From Clostridia bacterium (GTDB taxonomy: Bacteria; Bacillota; Clostridia; Christensenellales; Aristaeellaceae): a stretch of 64,000 nt of DNA. The stretch's first letter is position 1, and each line of letters begins with the position of its first letter. Positions 33,566 to 42,656 of the stretch are shown here, one piece after another. The position numbers and the translations under genes were made by a program. The stretch lies in NCBI GenBank assembly GCA_017447185.1, contig JAFSOC010000024.1, positions 1 through 64,000 on the forward strand, given 5' to 3'. A model generated the notes under the pieces. It saw only the letters and a program-made list of their open reading frames with translations. It was not told the origin of the DNA and made no database searches.

Positions 33566-35353
33566 TTACGCGGGATCATCCGGCTCCGGGGGACGCGCCG
33601 CGGATTCAACGAACTGCTGGCGCTCGGCATTCGACTCCCAGCGGCCCACATAGGAATCGCTGCGGACAATGAACAGGATGGTTTCCAGCGGAACCGGCCG
33701 GCGCATGAGGAAGCCCTGTCCCAGGTCGCAGCCGACAGAAGTCAGGAACTCCTTTTGCTCCTCGGTTTCGATGCCTTCCGCCAGGGTCTCGATCCCCAGG
33801 GCGCGGGCGATGGAGATCATGGCCTTGATAATTTCCCGGTTGATGCCGTTATGATCATCCAGATGCTGGACCAGCGCCATATCCAGCTTGATCAGATCCA
33901 CATCGAAGCGGCTGAAGACATTCAGGGAGGAATAGCCGCTGCCGAAATCGTCCAGCCAGAGGCAGTATCCCATGCTGCGGAGCTGCTTCAATTGCTCATG
34001 GAAGTTTTCCGTACCGGTGGCCATATCCTGCTCAGTGATTTCAACGATGATGTTGCTGCGGGGAATCAGCTGGTCCGCGCCGGTGGAATGATACAGCGAC
34101 TCGATCTCCTCCGGAATATTCCGGTAATCGAAATCCTGGGCGGAGAAGTTGACGGAAACCGGCAGCAGGGGGAGGCCTGCAGACAGGCGGTCGCCCAGTT
34201 CCAGGAGGACCTGCTTCATCATATACAGATCCAGCTTGTAGAGCAGATGGTACCTCTCCAGCACGGGAATGAAATCCCCGGGGGAGATGGTGCCGCGGAA
34301 GGGGTCGTTCCACCGGGCCAGGGCCTCAAAGGCGGAGGTCTTGCCGGTTTCCAGCCGGAGAATGCCCTGGTAGAAGACGCGGATCCAGCGTTCGTTCAGC
34401 GCCTTGTCCAGATTCTCGATAATATAGCGCTGGTTCCAGTATTCATCGTCCGCCCGCTGGGAATAGATGCGGTAGGAACGGTTCAGGTCGCTGCCGATAC
34501 GCTTCAGGGCGCTCTTCGCATGGTCAATAGCCTGGAGGAAATTCATCTTTTCGCCCATGATGACGATGCCGGCCTGGATACCGGTGGTATTCCCGGTGGC
34601 GCCGGCGCGGATCTGCCGGTTCGTCTCCAGCATCAGGCGGGCTACTTCATCCTCGCCCGGGAAGGCGTCGATCAGCAGGAAATGGTCATCCGCGCCGCGG
34701 CTCAGCAGGGCATCCGGGAAAAGCTTGTTCAGAACATCGGCAATCAGGCAGAGCAGGTCGTTGCCGCCGGAAAAGCCATACTGGTTGTTATAGAACTGCA
34801 TGGAATTCACGTCCGAATAGATGACCATGGGCGTTTTCCCGTCCACGCGGAGGGCATGGATCCGCTCATCGGCAAATTCCTGCATATAGTTGAGATTGGG
34901 GAGGCCGGTCAGGGGATCGCGGTAGAAATGATCCTGGTGGAAGAGATGATACTTTTCCTCGAATTCCTTGAATTCCTCGCCGGCGGCGGAAAGATTCTGG
35001 TAGGTCAGGAGCGCCAGCTCCGTCCCGTCGTCCATATTGAGCCAGTAGCCCACGGCGTGGACATTGTGATACCCGTCCGCATGGCGGCTGCGGAAGAAAA
35101 CGTCATACCGGCTCCGGTGTGCGGCAAACTCCCGCGTGGCCTGGAGGATGCGGCCAGCGTCATCCGGATGGATGGTTTCGAACTGGCCGGAATCCAGCAG
35201 CTTCATCAGTTTCTCACGGGGAACCTCCATCTGCTCACAGAACCCGTCGGACACGAGGAGGGGAATGATCTTACCTTCCAGGTCCTGATAGACCACAAAC
35301 GGGATGCGCATGGATTCATAGAATGTTCGTAATTCCGACGGGAACTGATACAT
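33566..35353 (-). CDS. PAS-GGDEF-EAL protein, probable c-di-GMP phosphodiesterase
   Basis: The 595-residue cytoplasmic protein has a PAS-like sensor (about 15-125), a GGDEF domain (about 145-300) and an EAL domain (about 315-570). The GGDEF active site is degenerate (RGADDHF), so it is probably not a cyclase. The EAL residues are intact: EALARW, VSVNFSAQ, IVEITEQ, WLDDFGSGYSSL, LIKLDM, LAEGIET and GQGF. It should hydrolyse c-di-GMP, lowering the signal that favours sessile growth. AAGGAG precedes the ATG. It is a single-gene unit with its own promoter. No membrane helices are seen. Confidence 0.92.
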   Translation of the reverse strand: MYQFPSELRTFYESMRIPFVVYQDLEGKIIPLLVSDGFCEQMEVPREKLMKLLDSGQFETIHPDDAGRILQATREFAAHRSRYDVFFRSRHADGYHNVHAVGYWLNMDDGTELALLTYQNLSAAGEEFKEFEEKYHLFHQDHFYRDPLTGLPNLNYMQEFADERIHALRVDGKTPMVIYSDVNSMQFYNNQYGFSGGNDLLCLIADVLNKLFPDALLSRGADDHFLLIDAFPGEDEVARLMLETNRQIRAGATGNTTGIQAGIVIMGEKMNFLQAIDHAKSALKRIGSDLNRSYRIYSQRADDEYWNQRYIIENLDKALNERWIRVFYQGILRLETGKTSAFEALARWNDPFRGTISPGDFIPVLERYHLLYKLDLYMMKQVLLELGDRLSAGLPLLPVSVNFSAQDFDYRNIPEEIESLYHSTGADQLIPRSNIIVEITEQDMATGTENFHEQLKQLRSMGYCLWLDDFGSGYSSLNVFSRFDVDLIKLDMALVQHLDDHNGINREIIKAMISIARALGIETLAEGIETEEQKEFLTSVGCDLGQGFLMRRPVPLETILFIVRSDSYVGRWESNAERQQFVESAARPPEPDDPA

Positions 35354-35419
35354 AAAACCAATCTCCTTGACGAAGAGTTAACGCATATTATTACCGGATG
35401 TTTTTTTCAATGTATGTAT

Positions 35420-35447
35420 ATTATACAGGATTCAGCGTGAAAGTAAA
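35420..35447 (-). promoter_or_regulatory. Promoter of the EAL gene
   Basis: TTTACT (35442-35447) and a perfect TATAAT (35420-35425) are 16 bp apart on the minus strand, about 66 bases before the ATG at 35353. Confidence 0.7.
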
Positions 35448-35508
35448 GGATTTGTATCAATTAAGGATGAGATGACACCGATTTAACAATTTTGGAACAT
35501 CTTCTTCA

Positions 35509-35537
35509 TTGAAATATTCGGATTTTTGGCATATAAT
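35509..35537 (+). promoter_or_regulatory. Promoter of the xpt-nucleoside importer operon
   Basis: TTGAAA (35509-35514) and TATAAT (35532-35537) are 17 bp apart. The leader to the GTG at 35583 is only about 40 bases, too short for a purine riboswitch. Confidence 0.78.
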
Positions 35538-35582
35538 GGCGACGTCCGAAGACGGAATGTTCGTGTTTTTGGGGGCGAGTTC

Positions 35583-36167
35583 GTGGAAGCACTGAAACAG
35601 ATGATCCTGAAGGAAGGCAAAGGGATCGGCGCGGATATCGTGAAGGTGGATATGTTCCTGAATCACCGGATCGACACCAAGCTTCTGTTTGCCATGGGCG
35701 AAGCCTGGGCGGAGGAATTCCGCGCAGAGAAGCCGGACCTGGTGCTGACGGTGGAAGCCAGCGGCATCGCGATGGCTGTCGCCGCGGCGCACGCACTGGG
35801 AGACCTGCCGGTGGTCTTCGCGAAGAAGAGCAACACCGCGGTGCTGGGAAGCGAAACGGTGCAGGCCGGTGTCTATTCTTTCACCCACAAGACGCAGAAC
35901 ACGATCCGGATTGAGCGCCGCTACCTGCCGGAAGGCAGCCGCGTGCTGATTATCGATGACTTCCTGGCGGACGGGCAGGCCGTAAAAGGCATGATGAACC
36001 TGTGCGAGCAGCAGAAGGCGACGGTGATCGGCGTGGGTATCGCAGTGGAAAAGGGCTTCCAGCCCGGCGGACAGCAGCTGCGGGAAGCGGGCGTGCGAGT
36101 CAAGTCGTTGGCAATCGTTGAGCGGATTGAGAACGGGAAAATCATTCTCCGTCCGGACGACGATTGA
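35583..36167 (+). CDS. xpt: Xanthine phosphoribosyltransferase
   Basis: The 194-residue enzyme matches Xpt throughout: EALKQMILKEGK at the start, KVDMFLNHRID, the PRPP-binding VLIIDDFLADGQA near residue 120, and the C-terminal IENGKI. It joins xanthine and PRPP to XMP in purine salvage. I chose the GTG at 35583, preceded by GGGGGCGAG, because it aligns with the family's 'MEALK' start; an upstream in-frame ATG at 35526 lies inside the promoter. It is the first gene of an operon with a BMP-type importer, which implies that the importer brings in purine nucleosides or bases. Unlike B. subtilis xpt, no purine riboswitch precedes it. Confidence 0.92.
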   Translation: MEALKQMILKEGKGIGADIVKVDMFLNHRIDTKLLFAMGEAWAEEFRAEKPDLVLTVEASGIAMAVAAAHALGDLPVVFAKKSNTAVLGSETVQAGVYSFTHKTQNTIRIERRYLPEGSRVLIIDDFLADGQAVKGMMNLCEQQKATVIGVGIAVEKGFQPGGQQLREAGVRVKSLAIVERIENGKIILRPDDD

Positions 36168-36216
36168 ACGAAATATTCTTAATTCTTTTCGGGGGAAGAA
36201 AGAGGAGGAAGAACAC

Positions 36217-37407
36217 ATGAAGAAGATTTTTGCCCTGGTCCTGGCCCTCTGCCTGTGCCTGACCGCCTTCGCCGCGATGGCGGACGGGATCGCCAAGGAA
36301 GACATCAAGCTCGGCGTCATCACGCTGCACGATGAACTGTCCACCTACGACAAGAACTTCATCGATGCCGCGAAGGAAGCGGCCAAGAACATGGGCCTGA
36401 CGGAAGACCAGATCAAGATTGTTTCCGGCATTCCGGAATCCGAAGCCTGCTACGACACCGCCGCTGAACTGGCGGAAGACGGATTCAACATCGTCTTCGC
36501 TGACAGCTTTGGCCATGAAGACTTCATGATCAAGGCCGCCAAGGAATTCCCGAACGTGGAATTCTGCCACGCCACCGGCACCAAGGCTCACACCGAGAAG
36601 ATGGCCAACTACCACAACGCCTTCGCCTCCATTTATGAAGGCCGCTACCTGGCCGGCGTTGCCGCCGGAATGAAGCTGAAAGAGCTGCAGGACGCCGGCA
36701 AACTGAAAGGTGAGAAGCCCCTGATGGGTTACGTCGGCGCTTTCCCCTACGCGGAAGTGAAATCCGGCTACACCAGCTTCTTCCTGGGCGCCAAGAGCAT
36801 CGTTCCGGATGTTGAGATGAAGGTTATCTTCACCCAGAGCTGGTATGACGAAGAAGGCGAAAAGACGGCTGCCAAGGCGCTGATCGCCGCCAACTGCGAC
36901 CTGATTTCCCAGCACGCGGACTCCTGGGGAGCTCCCACCGCCTGCGAGGAAGCCGGCATCCCGAACGTAACCTACAACATGGCTACGATTGAAAAGAGCC
37001 CGACCACCTTTATCGTGGCGAGCCGCATCAACTGGGTGCCCTACTTCGAATACATCATCGACCAGCGGATAAAGGGCGAAGCAATCGACACAGACTGGAC
37101 CGGCAACACGGACAAGGGTTCTGTTGAACTGGTCGGACTGAACGAGAAGGTCGCCGCTGAAGGAACCGCCGCAAAGATCGCTGAAGTTACTGATCAGCTG
37201 CTGAAGGGTGAGCTGCACGTTTTCGACACCGCGAGCTTCACCGTCAAGGGAGAAAACCTGACCACCTATACGGCGGACGTGGATGACATGGGCGACTTCG
37301 TTCCGGAGACCGAAGCGATCGCGGACGGCTACTTCCATGAATCCGAATTCCGCAGCGCTCCCTACTTCGATATCGATATCGACGGCATCGAAATCCTGAA
37401 CAACTGA
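36217..37407 (+). CDS. BMP-family nucleoside-binding protein
   Basis: The 396-residue secreted protein has a signal peptide (MKKIFALVLALCLCLTAFA) and the basic-membrane-protein fold: KLGVITLHDELSTYD, a FADSFGHEDFM block, a GYVGAFPYAEVKSGYTSF block and LISQHADSWGAP. BMP proteins bind nucleosides outside the cell and pass them to NupOPQ-type importers. There is no lipobox Cys at the cleavage site (AAMADG), unlike most Bacillota BMP lipoproteins, so how it stays at the surface is unclear. AGAGGAGG precedes the ATG. A strong hairpin separates it from the ATPase gene, so it is probably made in excess. Confidence 0.9.
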   Translation: MKKIFALVLALCLCLTAFAAMADGIAKEDIKLGVITLHDELSTYDKNFIDAAKEAAKNMGLTEDQIKIVSGIPESEACYDTAAELAEDGFNIVFADSFGHEDFMIKAAKEFPNVEFCHATGTKAHTEKMANYHNAFASIYEGRYLAGVAAGMKLKELQDAGKLKGEKPLMGYVGAFPYAEVKSGYTSFFLGAKSIVPDVEMKVIFTQSWYDEEGEKTAAKALIAANCDLISQHADSWGAPTACEEAGIPNVTYNMATIEKSPTTFIVASRINWVPYFEYIIDQRIKGEAIDTDWTGNTDKGSVELVGLNEKVAAEGTAAKIAEVTDQLLKGELHVFDTASFTVKGENLTTYTADVDDMGDFVPETEAIADGYFHESEFRSAPYFDIDIDGIEILNN

Positions 37408-37441
37408 GGTTAAGCCTCAAGTGTAAACAGACAACCTGCAA

Positions 37442-37483
37442 GGACTGCCGCCCGTGGACGGGCGGCAGTCCCTGTCCTTTTTT
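37442..37483 (+). terminator. Strong intercistronic hairpin after the BMP gene
   Basis: GGACTGCCGCCCG (37442-37454) pairs perfectly over 13 bp with 37459-37471 around a TGGA loop, followed by a T-rich stretch. It probably causes partial termination and stabilises the binding-protein message. Confidence 0.85.
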
Positions 37484-37512
37484 CAACATGGGCGAAACGA
37501 CGGAGGAAGAGC

Positions 37513-39219
37513 GTGGAAAGACAGATTGCGCTTCAGATGCGGGGAATCACGAAACGTTTCGGCATGGTCCTGGCAAACGACCATGTGGATCTGGACGTTT
37601 ACCGGGGAGAGATCCTGGCCGTGCTCGGCGAGAACGGCTGCGGCAAGACGACCCTGATGAACATGGCGGCAGGCATCTACTATCCCGACGATGGCCAGAT
37701 CCTGATCGACGGGAAAGAAGTTGTCATCCGCTCCCCGAAGGATGCGTTTGACCACAAAATCGGCATGATTCACCAGCACTTCAAGCTGGTGGACCTGTTC
37801 ACCGCGGCAGAAAATATTGTGCTGGGCCTGAAGGAAGAGGGCCGGTACAATATCAAAGCCGTGAACGACGAGGTGGCCAAGATTGCGGATCGCTACGGCT
37901 TCCACCTGGATCCTGCCAAGAAAATCTATGACATGTCCGTCAGCGAAAAGCAGACGGTGGAAATCATCAAGGTACTGTACCGCGGAGCGGACGTGCTGAT
38001 CCTGGACGAGCCGACGGCCGTGCTGACGCCCCAGGAAATTACCCGCCTGTTTGCTGTGCTGCGCCGGATGAAGGAAGACGGAAAGAGCATCATCATTATC
38101 ACCCACAAGCTGAACGAGGTGCTGGAGGTCAGCGACCGGGTGGCAATTCTCCGCAAGGGAGAACATGTGGCCACGGTCAACACGGTGGACACCAATGAGC
38201 AGCAGCTGACAGAGATGATGGTAGGCCGGAAGATCGACCTGAACATCCTGCGGAGCACCCCGGTGAACGCTGTGCCCCGGCTGATTGTGGAGGGACTGAA
38301 CCTTTACAACAGCGAAGGCATACAGGTGCTAAAGGATATCAGCTTTACCGCCAACGGCGGGGAAATCCTTGGCATTGCCGGCATTGCGGGCAGCGGCCAG
38401 CGGGAACTGCTGGAATCCATTTCCGGCCTGCAGCCGGTGGCAAACGGAAAGATCACCTTCAACAACCCGAAGAAAGACCGGCCGGTCAGCTTCTACCACA
38501 AGAACATGAAGCAGGTGCGGGAGCTGGCGGAAAAAGGTGCGTTCCACGACCGGAACATGAACAACGTTTCCTTCCACGGGATGCGGAACAAAGCGGTACG
38601 CAAATGGGTGGAATCGGGAGACGTGCTGTTCCGGGAAGATGAGGTCATGAACCTGCGGGACAAGGATCCGCTGGAGATCCGGCAGCTTGGGATTCACCTG
38701 AGCTTTGTGCCGGAGGACCGGCTGGGCATGGGCCTGGTGGGCAGCATGGACATCACGGACAACATGATGCTGCGCAGCTACCGGAAGGGCCGGGCCGGAT
38801 TTGTGGACCGCAAAAAGCCCCGGGCGCAGGCGGAACAGATCATCCGCGAGCTGGGCGTTTCCACGCCGGGCGTGAGTACGCCGGTGCGCAGGCTTTCCGG
38901 TGGCAACGTACAGAAGGTGCTGGTAGGCCGGGAGATTGCCTACGCGCCGAAGGTGCTGATGGCGGCCTATCCGGTGCGCGGACTGGACATTAATTCCAGC
39001 TACACGATCTACAACCTGCTGAACCAGCAGAAGAACAACGGCGTCGCCGTGATCTACGTGGGCGAGGACCTGGACGTGCTGCTGGAGCTGTGCGACCGGA
39101 TCATGGTCATGAACAGCGGCCGGATAACCGGCATCCTGGACGCCCGGACGGCCACCAAGGAAGAAATCGGCCTGATGATGACCCAGACGGAGCGGAGAGA
39201 GGAGGCGGCCCATGAGTAA
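37513..39219 (+). CDS. Nucleoside importer ATPase, two ABC domains (NupO-like)
   Basis: The 568-residue protein has two ABC cassettes. The first is complete: Walker A GENGCGKTT near 40-48, Q-loop IGMIHQHFK, LSVSEKQ-type signature, Walker B VLILDEPTA. The second has IAGSGQREL as Walker A, signature LSGGNVQKV, but a Walker B that reads VLMAAYPVRGLDI without the catalytic Glu, as is usual in this family. An insertion of about 50 residues near 315-370 (from PKKDRPVSF) is unusual. It powers the two permeases that follow. The start is GTG after GGAGG. Its stop overlaps the next gene by 8 bases. Confidence 0.92.
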   Translation: MERQIALQMRGITKRFGMVLANDHVDLDVYRGEILAVLGENGCGKTTLMNMAAGIYYPDDGQILIDGKEVVIRSPKDAFDHKIGMIHQHFKLVDLFTAAENIVLGLKEEGRYNIKAVNDEVAKIADRYGFHLDPAKKIYDMSVSEKQTVEIIKVLYRGADVLILDEPTAVLTPQEITRLFAVLRRMKEDGKSIIIITHKLNEVLEVSDRVAILRKGEHVATVNTVDTNEQQLTEMMVGRKIDLNILRSTPVNAVPRLIVEGLNLYNSEGIQVLKDISFTANGGEILGIAGIAGSGQRELLESISGLQPVANGKITFNNPKKDRPVSFYHKNMKQVRELAEKGAFHDRNMNNVSFHGMRNKAVRKWVESGDVLFREDEVMNLRDKDPLEIRQLGIHLSFVPEDRLGMGLVGSMDITDNMMLRSYRKGRAGFVDRKKPRAQAEQIIRELGVSTPGVSTPVRRLSGGNVQKVLVGREIAYAPKVLMAAYPVRGLDINSSYTIYNLLNQQKNNGVAVIYVGEDLDVLLELCDRIMVMNSGRITGILDARTATKEEIGLMMTQTERREEAAHE

Positions 39220-40333
39220 CGTTTCAAAAGCGGAAACACGGGAGCCGCTGATCCGCCTGAGCCGGCGCGCTTCCATTACGCCGCGCAAGGCATGGACCAT
39301 CCGCATCGTGGCGGTGCTGCTGGGACTGCTGGTATGCGGCATCGCGGCATTCCTGCTGATTGAGAAACTGCAGAGCAACCCGGGCAAGATCGGGGAGTTC
39401 TACTACACCTTCATCAAGGGATCCTTCTCCTCCAGCCGGAGAATCTGGAAATTCCTGAAGAACGTATCCATCCTGCTGTGCATTTCCCTGGCGCTGACAC
39501 CGGCGTTCCGGATGCGGTTCTGGAACATCGGCGGTGAAGGACAGACGCTGATGGGCGTGCTGAGCGCTATCGCGGTGGCCTTCTACCTGGGCGGAACCGT
39601 TCCGGAAGGCGTACTGCTCCTGCTGATGCTGCTGGCTGCGCTGCTGGTGGGTGCGATCTGGGGCGTGATCCCCGCGCTGTTCCGCGCCAAATGGGGGACG
39701 AACGAAACCCTGTTCACCCTGATGATGAACTATGTGGCGACCTTCATTGTCAGCTACTTCCTGATCATCTGGGTGCCCAGCGGATCCTCCTCCCTGGGGA
39801 AACTGAAATACGGCAAACTGCCGATGATCGTGAACGAGCAGCTGCTGACGGTGATCGTGGTGCTGCTGCTTTCCGTGGGCCTGTATATCTACCTGACCTA
39901 CACGAAGCACGGATATGAGATCAGCGTGGTGGGCGAAAGCGTCCGGACCGCGCAGTATGTCGGCATCAACGAAAAGAAAGTCATCATCCGGACGATGATC
40001 CTGTCCGGCGCGCTGTGCGGCCTGGCGGGATACCTGATCGCTGCGGGCGCGGACCAGACGGTGACCACCAACTCCGTGGGCGGACAGGGCTTCACGGGCA
40101 TCATGGTGGCCTGGCTGGGCAAATTCAATCCGCTGGCCATGATCCTGACGGCCGCACTGATCCAGCTGCTGAGCCAGGGCGCCAGCCAGATCAGCCAGGA
40201 CTTCGGCGTGAACAACGCCCTGCCGAACGTCATCGTCGGCATCGTGCTGTTCTTCATTATCGGGAGTGAGTTCTTCATCAACTATGAGATTCACTTCCGG
40301 GGACACAGCAAGGCAAAGGGGGGCATCAAATGA
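39212..40333 (+). CDS. Nucleoside importer permease (NupP-like)
   Basis: The 373-residue permease belongs to the BPD_transp_2 family with about eight to ten membrane helices: an N-terminal one (IRIVAVLLGLLVCGIAAFLL), then FRMRFWNIGGEGQTLMG, the typical start of the conserved core, and the C-terminal FFIIGSEFFINYEI. With the following permease it forms the channel for nucleosides. It overlaps the ATPase gene by 8 bases and the next permease by 4, so the three are translationally coupled. Confidence 0.92.
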   Translation: MSNVSKAETREPLIRLSRRASITPRKAWTIRIVAVLLGLLVCGIAAFLLIEKLQSNPGKIGEFYYTFIKGSFSSSRRIWKFLKNVSILLCISLALTPAFRMRFWNIGGEGQTLMGVLSAIAVAFYLGGTVPEGVLLLLMLLAALLVGAIWGVIPALFRAKWGTNETLFTLMMNYVATFIVSYFLIIWVPSGSSSLGKLKYGKLPMIVNEQLLTVIVVLLLSVGLYIYLTYTKHGYEISVVGESVRTAQYVGINEKKVIIRTMILSGALCGLAGYLIAAGADQTVTTNSVGGQGFTGIMVAWLGKFNPLAMILTAALIQLLSQGASQISQDFGVNNALPNVIVGIVLFFIIGSEFFINYEIHFRGHSKAKGGIK

Positions 40334-41283
40334 ACATCTGGGTTGACTTCCTGATTACCTCGCTGGCCTTCGGCGCAGTGTTCATGTACGGCTCCACGGG
40401 CGAAATCCTGACGGAGAAAGCCGGACACCTGAACCTGGGTATCCCCGGCATCATGTGCATGGGCGGCGCGGGCGGATGCCTCGTGCTGAACCTGGTGGGG
40501 AAAAGCTCGCTGCCGGGGTTCCTGATCGTGATCCTGGGCATTCTCGGGGCGCTGATCTTCTCCATGCTCTGCGGGCTTCTCTATTCCTTCCTCGCGGTGA
40601 CGCTGCGGGCGAACCAGAATGTAACCGGCCTGGCCATGACCACCTTCGGCGTGGGCCTGTCCAAGGTCATCATCAACAAGCTGGATTCCAACATCTACCT
40701 GATCGGGCCGAAGCTGCTTTACCGCTGGCCCTTCGCGGAGCGGCGTGACGCGCTGCAGTACCTGGGGGTGCTGTTCTTCCTGGCTGTGATCATCGCGATC
40801 CTGTCCAGCTGGGTGCTGTTCCGCACCAAGGTGGGCCTGCACCTGCGGGCCGTCGGCGAGAACCCGGCCACCGCGGACGCTGTCGGCATCAACGTGTCGA
40901 GGTACAAATATGTCGCCACCTGCGTCGGCAGCGGCATTGCCGGACTCGGCGGATTCTACTACATCATCGACTACATGGCGAGCCAGGAGGCTTACCTGAG
41001 CGTGGAAGCGCTGGGCTGGCTGAGCATCGCTCTGGTCATCTTCGCCCTGTGGCGGCCGCACCTGACGATTGTCGGATCCACGGTGTTCGGTATCCTCTTC
41101 TCCTGCGCCAGCTACCTGGCCAACGTGAAGTGGCTGAACATCACGATGGCGACCACACCGCTGCTGAAGATGCTGCCCTATGTGGTGACCATCCTGGTGC
41201 TGATTATCTCCAGCATCCGGAACAAGAAGGAGAACCAGCCGCCCACCAGCCTGGGACTGAGCTATTTCCGGGAGGAACGGTGA
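40330..41283 (+). CDS. Nucleoside importer permease (NupQ-like)
   Basis: This 317-residue BPD_transp_2 permease has the family start TEKAGHLNLGIPGIMCMGG and the LRAVGENPATADAVGINVSRYK loop that contacts the ATPase. About eight membrane helices are visible. It is the second half of the heterodimeric channel. Its ATG overlaps the stop of the preceding permease (ATGA). About 50 bases separate it from degV. Confidence 0.92.
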   Translation: MNIWVDFLITSLAFGAVFMYGSTGEILTEKAGHLNLGIPGIMCMGGAGGCLVLNLVGKSSLPGFLIVILGILGALIFSMLCGLLYSFLAVTLRANQNVTGLAMTTFGVGLSKVIINKLDSNIYLIGPKLLYRWPFAERRDALQYLGVLFFLAVIIAILSSWVLFRTKVGLHLRAVGENPATADAVGINVSRYKYVATCVGSGIAGLGGFYYIIDYMASQEAYLSVEALGWLSIALVIFALWRPHLTIVGSTVFGILFSCASYLANVKWLNITMATTPLLKMLPYVVTILVLIISSIRNKKENQPPTSLGLSYFREER

Positions 41284-41333
41284 GTTTAGTTATTCGTTTT
41301 TGAAAAATGTTTTACCCAATGGAGGGCAGTTCC

Positions 41334-42185
41334 TTGAAAGTGCGAATGACAGCAGACAGCACCTGCGACCTGAGCCCGGAGCTGCTGCGCAAATATGAGA
41401 TCGGGATCGCGCCCCTGAGCGTGATCATTGACGGGGAAGTTTTCCACGATGGCGTGGACGTGACACCGCGGGATATTTTCCGGGCCGCGGAGGCCGGTAA
41501 ATCCGTACGGACGGCGGCGGTCAACACCTATGAATACCGGGAGTTTTTCACGGAGCAGCTGAAGAACTGCGATGAGATCGTGCACATCTGCATCAGCAGT
41601 GAATTTTCCACCTGCTACAATGATGCGGTGGAAGCGGCACGGCATTTTGACCACGTATACGTCGTGGACAGCCGGAACCTTTCCACAGGCAGCGGACTGC
41701 TGGTGCTGGAAGGTGCGGAGATGGCGGCGAAGGGCATGGAAGGGAAGAAAATCGCCGAAGTGCTGAAGAACCAGACCGGGCTGGTGGATGCAAGCTTCGT
41801 GGTGCACACGGTGGACTACCTGCGCCGGGGCGGCCGCTGCAGCGGGCTGGAAGCCCTGGGGGCGAAGATGCTGCACATCCGGCCCAGCATCCTGGTGCGG
41901 GACGGGAAGATGCATCCCGGCGAGAAATACCGGGGAAGCTATGAACACTACCTGAAGCACTACATCGCAGACATGCTGGCGGACGACAGCACGATCGACT
42001 TTAACCGGGTATTCGTTACCCATTCCCCCAGCGAAGAGGGACTGGTGCAGTTTGCCATTGACACGGTGAAGAGCTGCGGCCTGTTCCGCGAAGTGCTGGA
42101 AACCATGGCCGGCTGCACGGTCTGCACCCACTGCGGTCCGAATACTTTAGGCATTATGTTTGTAAGGAAAGAGAAAGAGACATGA
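41334..42185 (+). CDS. DegV-family fatty-acid-binding protein
   Basis: The protein of 283 residues has the DegV fold: KVRMTADSTCDLS at the start, DVTPRDIF near 45, VDSRNLSTGSGLLVLEG near 110, and a TVDYLRRGGRCSG block near 160. DegV/FakB proteins bind a fatty acid and present it to the kinase FakA. I chose the TTG at 41334, 7 bases after GGAGGG, because the family starts at this position; the ATG at 41307 has no ribosome binding site. It follows the nucleoside importer and overlaps the next gene by four bases. No fakA is in the window. Confidence 0.88.
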   Translation: MKVRMTADSTCDLSPELLRKYEIGIAPLSVIIDGEVFHDGVDVTPRDIFRAAEAGKSVRTAAVNTYEYREFFTEQLKNCDEIVHICISSEFSTCYNDAVEAARHFDHVYVVDSRNLSTGSGLLVLEGAEMAAKGMEGKKIAEVLKNQTGLVDASFVVHTVDYLRRGGRCSGLEALGAKMLHIRPSILVRDGKMHPGEKYRGSYEHYLKHYIADMLADDSTIDFNRVFVTHSPSEEGLVQFAIDTVKSCGLFREVLETMAGCTVCTHCGPNTLGIMFVRKEKET

Positions 42186-42607
42186 AATCCAATCCGAAAA
42201 CACTGGTCGGCGTGATCCTGCTGGTGGTTCTGGCAATCGCGCTGGGATTCCTGCTGAGCCGGATGATTCCGACCATCGGGGAAGTACAGCGGGAGAAAAG
42301 CCTGACCCCGACGCCGCTGCCGGATATTCCGGCCAACGTGATGGAAGTGACGCCGGATCCTGCCGGCCCGACACCGGAACCGGTGCTGCGGACCGGATCC
42401 CGCGGCGAAGACGTGAAGACGCTGCAGGGAAGGCTGCACGACCTGGGCTACTATACCGACGAGATTGACGGGCAGTTCGGCGCGGCAACGAAAGCGGCGG
42501 TCATCGAATTCCAGCAGGCCAACGGGCTGGACGCGGACGGCATGGTGGGCAGCGAGACGAAGACGTTGCTGTATTCGGTAAACGCAAAGCCGAAAGGCAG
42601 TAATTAG
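42182..42607 (+). CDS. Membrane-anchored peptidoglycan-binding protein
   Basis: The 141-residue protein has an N-terminal membrane helix (TLVGVILLVVLAIALGFLL), a Pro/Thr-rich linker (about 38-70) and one PG_binding_1 domain (LRTGSRGEDVKTLQGRLHDL, then YYTDEIDGQFGAATKAAV). It would sit outside the cell on the membrane and bind peptidoglycan; there is no catalytic domain. Its ATG overlaps the degV stop, so it is the last gene of the operon, followed by a terminator. Why it is coupled to degV is unknown. Confidence 0.85.
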   Translation: MKSNPKTLVGVILLVVLAIALGFLLSRMIPTIGEVQREKSLTPTPLPDIPANVMEVTPDPAGPTPEPVLRTGSRGEDVKTLQGRLHDLGYYTDEIDGQFGAATKAAVIEFQQANGLDADGMVGSETKTLLYSVNAKPKGSN

Positions 42608-42626
42608 TTGTTAGTGATTGGATTTA

Positions 42627-42656
42627 AAAAGCCTGGAGCTTACGCTTCAGGCTTTT
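42627..42656. terminator. Bidirectional terminator
   Basis: AAAAGCCTG (42627-42635) pairs perfectly with CAGGCTTTT (42648-42656) around a 12-base loop. It lies between the convergent genes and overlaps the last codons of the minus-strand gene. Confidence 0.8.

Noticed and set aside
35440-35583. Purine riboswitch before xpt
   Set aside because: The leader after the promoter is about 40 bases and has none of the conserved junction bases of the purine aptamer.
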